Shown here: positions 60,499 through 64,000 of the stretch, one piece after another
How the letters are laid out: every line of letters starts with the position of its first letter
Numbering within the stretch: position 1 is the stretch's first letter
From: JAFAMS01 sp963715815
GTDB taxonomy: Bacteria > Vulcanimicrobiota > Vulcanimicrobiia > Vulcanimicrobiales > Vulcanimicrobiaceae
Reading direction: 5' to 3'
Length of the DNA stretch: 64,000 nt
Assembly (NCBI GenBank): GCA_963715815.1
Contig: OY970278.1
Coordinates: 2,852,001 to 2,916,000, forward strand
The notes under the pieces: generated by a model
The model's input: only the letters and a program-made list of their open reading frames with translations
The model's database searches: none
Told to the model about the DNA's origin: nothing
Made by a program: the position numbers and the translations under genes

Positions 60499-60809
60499 TC
60501 TTTTCGTAGGGAGATCAGTCGCGGTGACATTTCTCGACGGACGCTCCAGCTTTTCCCGGAGCCATGGATGGCGAGAGGGAAAAGTGGGCGAGCAGACTTT
60601 TCCAGGATGGAAAAGTCGAGCGTTCAGGAGAGGAATGTTACCGCGCTGAGCGACCGCGCGAGAACGGTCAGTCCGAGCCAAATGCAGAGCGTCATACCAC
60701 GCCTGCGATAGGGCACGTCGATCAACCCCAGGCGATCGAACGCTTACGAGGTCGAATTTCGCGGCGACTGCGTGCATGATGCGCAGTCTAGCGGCGCGAT
60801 GTTATCTAG
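60499..60809. other. Non-coding interval with two inverted repeats
   Basis: About 310 bp between the broken small gene and the lytic transglycosylase gene. I see no convincing gene; a 33-codon minus frame (60725-60624) with one hydrophobic stretch is possible but weak. It contains the two GGAAAAG-type inverted repeats listed separately. Probably a regulatory or structural leader for the downstream flagellar genes. Confidence 0.5.
60550..60617. repeat. Two inverted repeats built on CTTTTCC/GGAAAAG
   Basis: First: CTTTTCCC at 60550-60557 with GGGAAAAG at 60577-60584 (19-nt loop). Second: GACTTTTCC at 60595-60603 with GGAAAAGTC at 60609-60617 (5-nt loop), 9 bp perfect. Related arms in tandem suggest a protein-binding site or stacked RNA hairpins. 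Confidence 0.55.
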
Positions 60810-61379
60810 TTATTTTCCGGACTTGTACTGCGTGTACGTGTCGAGGACGTTCTTGACGTACGATTGTGTTTCGGGATACGGCGGGACGCCATTATATTTC
60901 TCGACGGCTTCCGGACCCGCGTTGTACGCGGCTACCGTATTAGTGAGGTTGCCGCCAAATCGATCCAGCAACGTTCGTAGGTATTTCGTACCGCCGGCGA
61001 CATTTTGCGAGGGATCGTAGCTGTTGGTCACGCCGACATCCGCGGCGGTCTCCGGCATCAATTGCATCAAGCCTTGCGCACCGGCGCTCGAGGTAGCGTG
61101 CGGATCGAAGGCGGATTCGTTCGCCATGACGGCACGGATGAGATCCGGGTCGACACCCTGCGAAGCGCTGTTCGTCTGGACCAGCTGCTCGATAGCCGGC
61201 GTCGCCTGCGGCCCTGCCGCGGCACCGTCTTGGCCTGCGATTTGCTGCTGCACCATCGAGGCGAAATGCCCATTCGTCGGGACGTTCGAGATGGTGGGCG
61301 TCGTCTGCTCGGCCGGGTCGACCCCGAAAATCTGGTCGATCCGAGCCTGAATGCGGAAAAGGCCGGCGTCAAAATCCAT
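60810..61379 (-). CDS. Lytic transglycosylase (SLT) in the flagellar cluster
   Basis: A 189-residue peptidoglycan-cleaving enzyme. The SLT domain is in the second half: catalytic Glu88 in VMANESAFDPHATSSAGAQG, then LMQLMPETAADVGV, GTKYLRTLLDRFGGN and AAYNAGPEAVEKYNGVPPYPETQ. The first 70 residues are not a standard signal peptide, so it is probably exported through the flagellar system, opening the wall for the rod, as FlgJ does elsewhere. Starts two bases after fliI stops. Confidence 0.88.
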   Translation of the reverse strand: MDFDAGLFRIQARIDQIFGVDPAEQTTPTISNVPTNGHFASMVQQQIAGQDGAAAGPQATPAIEQLVQTNSASQGVDPDLIRAVMANESAFDPHATSSAGAQGLMQLMPETAADVGVTNSYDPSQNVAGGTKYLRTLLDRFGGNLTNTVAAYNAGPEAVEKYNGVPPYPETQSYVKNVLDTYTQYKSGK

Positions 61380-61381
61380 GC

Positions 61382-62602
61382 TTATATTCTATCGGCAAGG
61401 TGATGGAGCGCGTCTAGGGTCCGAGCGATAAGCTCTGGTAGAGAATCTTGGCGCACGAACCCCTCGAGAGCAGTTTCCAGAGGGTCGGGAGGGGCTAAAC
61501 CAAGGGCGCGGGCTTCCCGAGAGTCCTCGAGCCGGGCGAGGGCAGCCCTAACCTGAACCGCGGCAGCCATGTGATGAGGGTCGACAACGCCCGGCATCGG
61601 GCGGCTAAGGCTCGCCGGAACGTCGATCGCCGGGAAGGCACCGCGCTCGGCCCGGCTTCGAGACAGTATGAGGTGGCCGTCGAGGTGCGATCGGGCGGCC
61701 TCGGCGAGCGGGTCGGAGGCGTCGCCAACCTCGGAAAGCACTGTCGCGAGCAGCGTGACGGATCCGCTCGCGGTCGCTCCGGCACACTCGCACAGTTCCG
61801 CGAGCCGCGCAAAAACGGTCGAAGGGTAGCCGGCGCGTCCGGGCGGCTCGCCGCACGAAAGTGCGATCTCGCGCAATGCATGCGCGTAGCGCGCCAAGCT
61901 ATCGAGGATTAGGACGACGTCGAGTCCGCACTCGCGCAAACGGCATGCCTGCGCCATCGCGAGCTGCGCTGCAGCGACGCGCTCACCGGCGGTGCGATCG
62001 GCCGGCGCGCAAACGATCGTGAGGCGCTCGCTCAGAATTGCGAAATGTCGCTCGGCCTCTGCACCACGCTCGCCGATCAACGCAACAACGACCGCATCTG
62101 CCTGTATGTCTCGCGCTATGGTTTGCAGCAGCGATGATTTTCCGGCGCCGGGCGGACCGAAAACGCCGAGCCGCATGCCCCGCGCGAGAGTCAGCAAAGC
62201 ATCGATCGCGCGAACACCGGTCCATAGCGGCCGCGAAAACGCGCGTCGCTCGAGCGGTGGCGGGGCGAGGAGATAACGCGCGATCGAAAAGCGGGAACCG
62301 TTAGGCACAGCGCGTCCATCCAGCGGTCGGCCAATCCCGTCGACGGCGCGTCCGCACAAACTCGTTCCAAGAACCGTGCAATCGGCTGCGTCCTCACGCT
62401 CGACAACGTCGCCCAACGTTACACCGCGGGCATCATCGAGTAATGAGAGCGTGGTTCGCTCACCCTCGACGGCGACAACGACCGCTGCAACGTTTTGTCC
62501 ACGCGCACGAATCGAAACGCGATCCCCAAGACACACGCCGTGCAAGTTTGTCTCGATGCGATGAGGCCGATTCGACGTAACGTGACCCCGAAGTAGGATC
62601 AC
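61382..62602 (-). CDS. fliI: Flagellar export ATPase FliI
   Basis: A 406-residue ATPase of the FliI/YscN group. Walker A GPPGAGKSS at 149-157, Walker B VVLILDSLARYAHALREIAL, P-loop-adjacent GERGAEAERHFAIL, and RAGYPSTVFARLAELCE. It unfolds and loads export substrates. GTG 62602 overlaps the fliH stop (GTGA). Confidence 0.94.
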   Translation of the reverse strand: MILLRGHVTSNRPHRIETNLHGVCLGDRVSIRARGQNVAAVVVAVEGERTTLSLLDDARGVTLGDVVEREDAADCTVLGTSLCGRAVDGIGRPLDGRAVPNGSRFSIARYLLAPPPLERRAFSRPLWTGVRAIDALLTLARGMRLGVFGPPGAGKSSLLQTIARDIQADAVVVALIGERGAEAERHFAILSERLTIVCAPADRTAGERVAAAQLAMAQACRLRECGLDVVLILDSLARYAHALREIALSCGEPPGRAGYPSTVFARLAELCECAGATASGSVTLLATVLSEVGDASDPLAEAARSHLDGHLILSRSRAERGAFPAIDVPASLSRPMPGVVDPHHMAAAVQVRAALARLEDSREARALGLAPPDPLETALEGFVRQDSLPELIARTLDALHHLADRI

Positions 62603-63009
62603 CCGAGCGCGCGCTCGATCGCCGAATGAAGCCGGCGCCCTAGCGACGCGTCAATTTCCGTGCCGCTCCATGCTACGGTGATGTCGTCGTCCGTACACGT
62701 GACCGTCGCATTGGAAAAGCCGAAACGGCTCCGCAGACGCGCCACGATTCGCTCGACATCGATCGGAGCGAGCTGAAGCTCGCGTCCAAGGACTTCTGCC
62801 GCGATCTCCTCGAGCATTCGGCGAAGGGCGCCTTCGAAGCGTTCGAGTATGCGTGCTTGAGGAAGCCGATCGTCGTCATTGTCGTCGTGTACCGGCGCCT
62901 CGGGCACTTCTACGACGCATGCCGGCTCCGCGATTAACGGCGATATCAAAGGTGAAGCCGCGCGCGTCTCGCGCAAAATCTCAGCCAGGCTTTTGAACTC
63001 AACGCTCAT
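62599..63009 (-). CDS. fliH: FliH-like export ATPase regulator
   Basis: A 136-residue protein in the fliH position. N-terminal acidic/Pro linker (VPEAPVHDDNDDDRLPQ), then a helical stretch (ARILERFEGALRRMLEEIAAEVLGRELQL) and a small beta/alpha end (VTCTDDDITVAWSG) like FliH/HrpE stator subunits. Shorter than the typical 220 residues. Overlaps fliI and fliF by four bases each (GTGA, ATGA). Confidence 0.7.
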   Translation of the reverse strand: MSVEFKSLAEILRETRAASPLISPLIAEPACVVEVPEAPVHDDNDDDRLPQARILERFEGALRRMLEEIAAEVLGRELQLAPIDVERIVARLRSRFGFSNATVTCTDDDITVAWSGTEIDASLGRRLHSAIERALG

Positions 63010-64000
63010 CGCATGAGCGTTTCTACGAGACGCGTCGGCTTTCGCGTAAGACGCTCGACAATCGCGCGGCGTTCGTCGATGGGATAAAGCTCCAGCACTG
63101 CAGTTGCAAGTGGCGAGGGTTGGCGCGCAACGATCGTAGCCACGACATGCGGCGGTTCTCCGCGCAATTTCTCGAAAATCTCTTGCGCCGATAAGGAGCC
63201 GGCCGGTGTCTCGCGTTCGAGACGGATACGACGCGCAGTATCGCTCAGCAAAGCGAATGCCGGCCGCGCACCAACGCGCACGATGACGATCACCATAGCG
63301 GCGAGCGCGACGCCGGGAATCGCCTCACCCAGTACGCCAAGCGCGTACGCGAAGGGTTGCGGAGCGACGCCGTACGGCCTGTCGAACGCGACTGCCTCGA
63401 CCGACAACGTGTCTCCGCGACGCGGATCGTAACCGCCGGCAGCAGCCGCTACTTCGCGGATCTTCTCCACGTCGAGCGCGCGTCGTGCGTCAACGATGAC
63501 CGCGATCGATACGCGCGCTAGGACGCCGGCTGCAAGCGTTGTGCGTTCGTCGCGCACGTCGCTGCCGCGATCTTCCGTCGTCGCTCTGCGCGAATAGCTC
63601 TTCTTCACATCGGTGAACCGCTCGACCAAATCGTGCCGCGAGATCGCTGCTTGCCCATCGGGGCTGCGTTTCACATCGTGTGATTCGGTCGCCGTCGTAT
63701 TGCGCTCAACGTGGACGCGCACGATTGTCGCGCCGGTCCCAAATGCCGCATCTAGCGCGCTTTGCAGTGCGAGCTCGCGATCCGAACCGTCATCCTGCTT
63801 ACGGCCGTCATACGCACCGCGATCGTCGACGATGGTGACGTGCGCGACATCAAGACCCGCAACGCCCGAAGCGACGAAGGCACGGACTGCATCCAGCGTT
63901 GAGGGCGACAGCGTCGCTCCGGGTTCTGCCGTCAAACGAACGCTCGCGCTCGCCGGTGACGAAGACTCATCGGCAAACACGCCGCTTCGCGCCGGTGCAA
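63006..64000 (-). CDS. fliF: Flagellar MS-ring protein FliF (N-terminus cut), with FliG-like tail
   Basis: Partial: 331 residues, continuing past the window edge. Ring-building domain with ASASVRLTAEPGATLSPSTL and VASGVAGLDVAHVTIVDDRG is typical FliF. A single span (VALAAMVIVIVRVGAR) follows. The last 70 residues (FEKLRGEPPHVVATIVARQ, ATAVLELYPIDERRAIVERL) resemble the FliG middle domain rather than the usual FliF C-tail. A separate fliG would be expected between fliF and fliH, but fliH follows at once, so FliG may be fused in part here or encoded elsewhere. Confidence 0.85.
   Translation of the reverse strand, partial: APARSGVFADESSSPASASVRLTAEPGATLSPSTLDAVRAFVASGVAGLDVAHVTIVDDRGAYDGRKQDDGSDRELALQSALDAAFGTGATIVRVHVERNTTATESHDVKRSPDGQAAISRHDLVERFTDVKKSYSRRATTEDRGSDVRDERTTLAAGVLARVSIAVIVDARRALDVEKIREVAAAAGGYDPRRGDTLSVEAVAFDRPYGVAPQPFAYALGVLGEAIPGVALAAMVIVIVRVGARPAFALLSDTARRIRLERETPAGSLSAQEIFEKLRGEPPHVVATIVARQPSPLATAVLELYPIDERRAIVERLTRKPTRLVETLMR

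Noticed and set aside
60624..60725. 33-codon minus-strand frame with one hydrophobic segment (MTLCIWLGLTVLARSL)
   Set aside because: Too short, no ribosome-binding site and no family; could be a small flagellar membrane protein, but unsupported.

Overview
The window is a dense, high-GC bacterial chromosome segment with about 64 protein genes. I saw no rRNA, tRNA, CRISPR array, insertion sequence or phage gene. An RND exporter, lipoproteins, Sec-exported proteins and a flagellar export apparatus suggest a motile bacterium with a two-membrane envelope. c-di-GMP (PilZ) proteins are present. The mix of gene types and the repeated CATCCCGAGCG element fit an uncultured Terrabacteria-like lineage such as Candidatus Eremiobacterota. 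That placement is an inference; no phylogenetic marker is complete here.

Layout. 1-5.6 kb: apt (cut by the edge), two exported proteins, a convergent PilZ pair, metY with a Met/Cys leader-peptide attenuator, and two small proteins. 5.7-9.4 kb: a threonine-dehydratase-like enzyme, an M61 peptidase and a PPK2 kinase. 9.4-16.6 kb: a methyltransferase behind a hairpin leader, then an unusual set of facing operons combining SGNH-fold proteins, two lipoyl-like small proteins, two GT2 glycosyltransferases and a transglutaminase-like protein. 16.6-23.7 kb: an exported hydrolase, proline dehydrogenase, cysD-cysNC, and a TetR-MFS-SCO1 operon. 23.7-32.3 kb: an MCP-like protein, PEP carboxylase, carbonic anhydrase, a flavin-fold oxidase and DUF1272 in one run; an AroQ-like protein with a response regulator; DUF1028 with a peptide-binding protein. 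32.4-39.1 kb: an exported Gly-rich protein, a C11 peptidase and the urea transporter urtABCDE. 39.2-52.2 kb: an exported repeat-type protein, an MBL hydrolase, an RND pump, a CoA transferase, a fumarase-family lyase, a HIRAN-helicase and secDF. 52.3-64 kb: a Fur-family regulator and a flagellar cluster (fliF, fliH, fliI, lytic transglycosylase, flgG-like, fliM, fliN, fliP, fliQ, fliR, flhB, flhA) interrupted by metF and a DUF486 gene.

The genome is very compact. All 11 convergent gene pairs overlap at their 3' ends, five of them by exactly four bases (YTAR, two opposed stop codons). Operon genes usually overlap as ATGA, GTGA or TGATG. Two genes (flhB and an SGNH-like gene) appear to start at CTG inside a CTGA overlap. 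In urtC and in a small gene before flgG, the reading frame shifts by one base; these are either assembly errors or real frameshifts.

Functional links. Sulfate activation (cysD-cysNC), sulfhydrylation (metY) and metF outline sulfur and methionine metabolism. Carbonic anhydrase next to PEP carboxylase suggests bicarbonate supply for anaplerosis. The urea transporter points to nitrogen scavenging.
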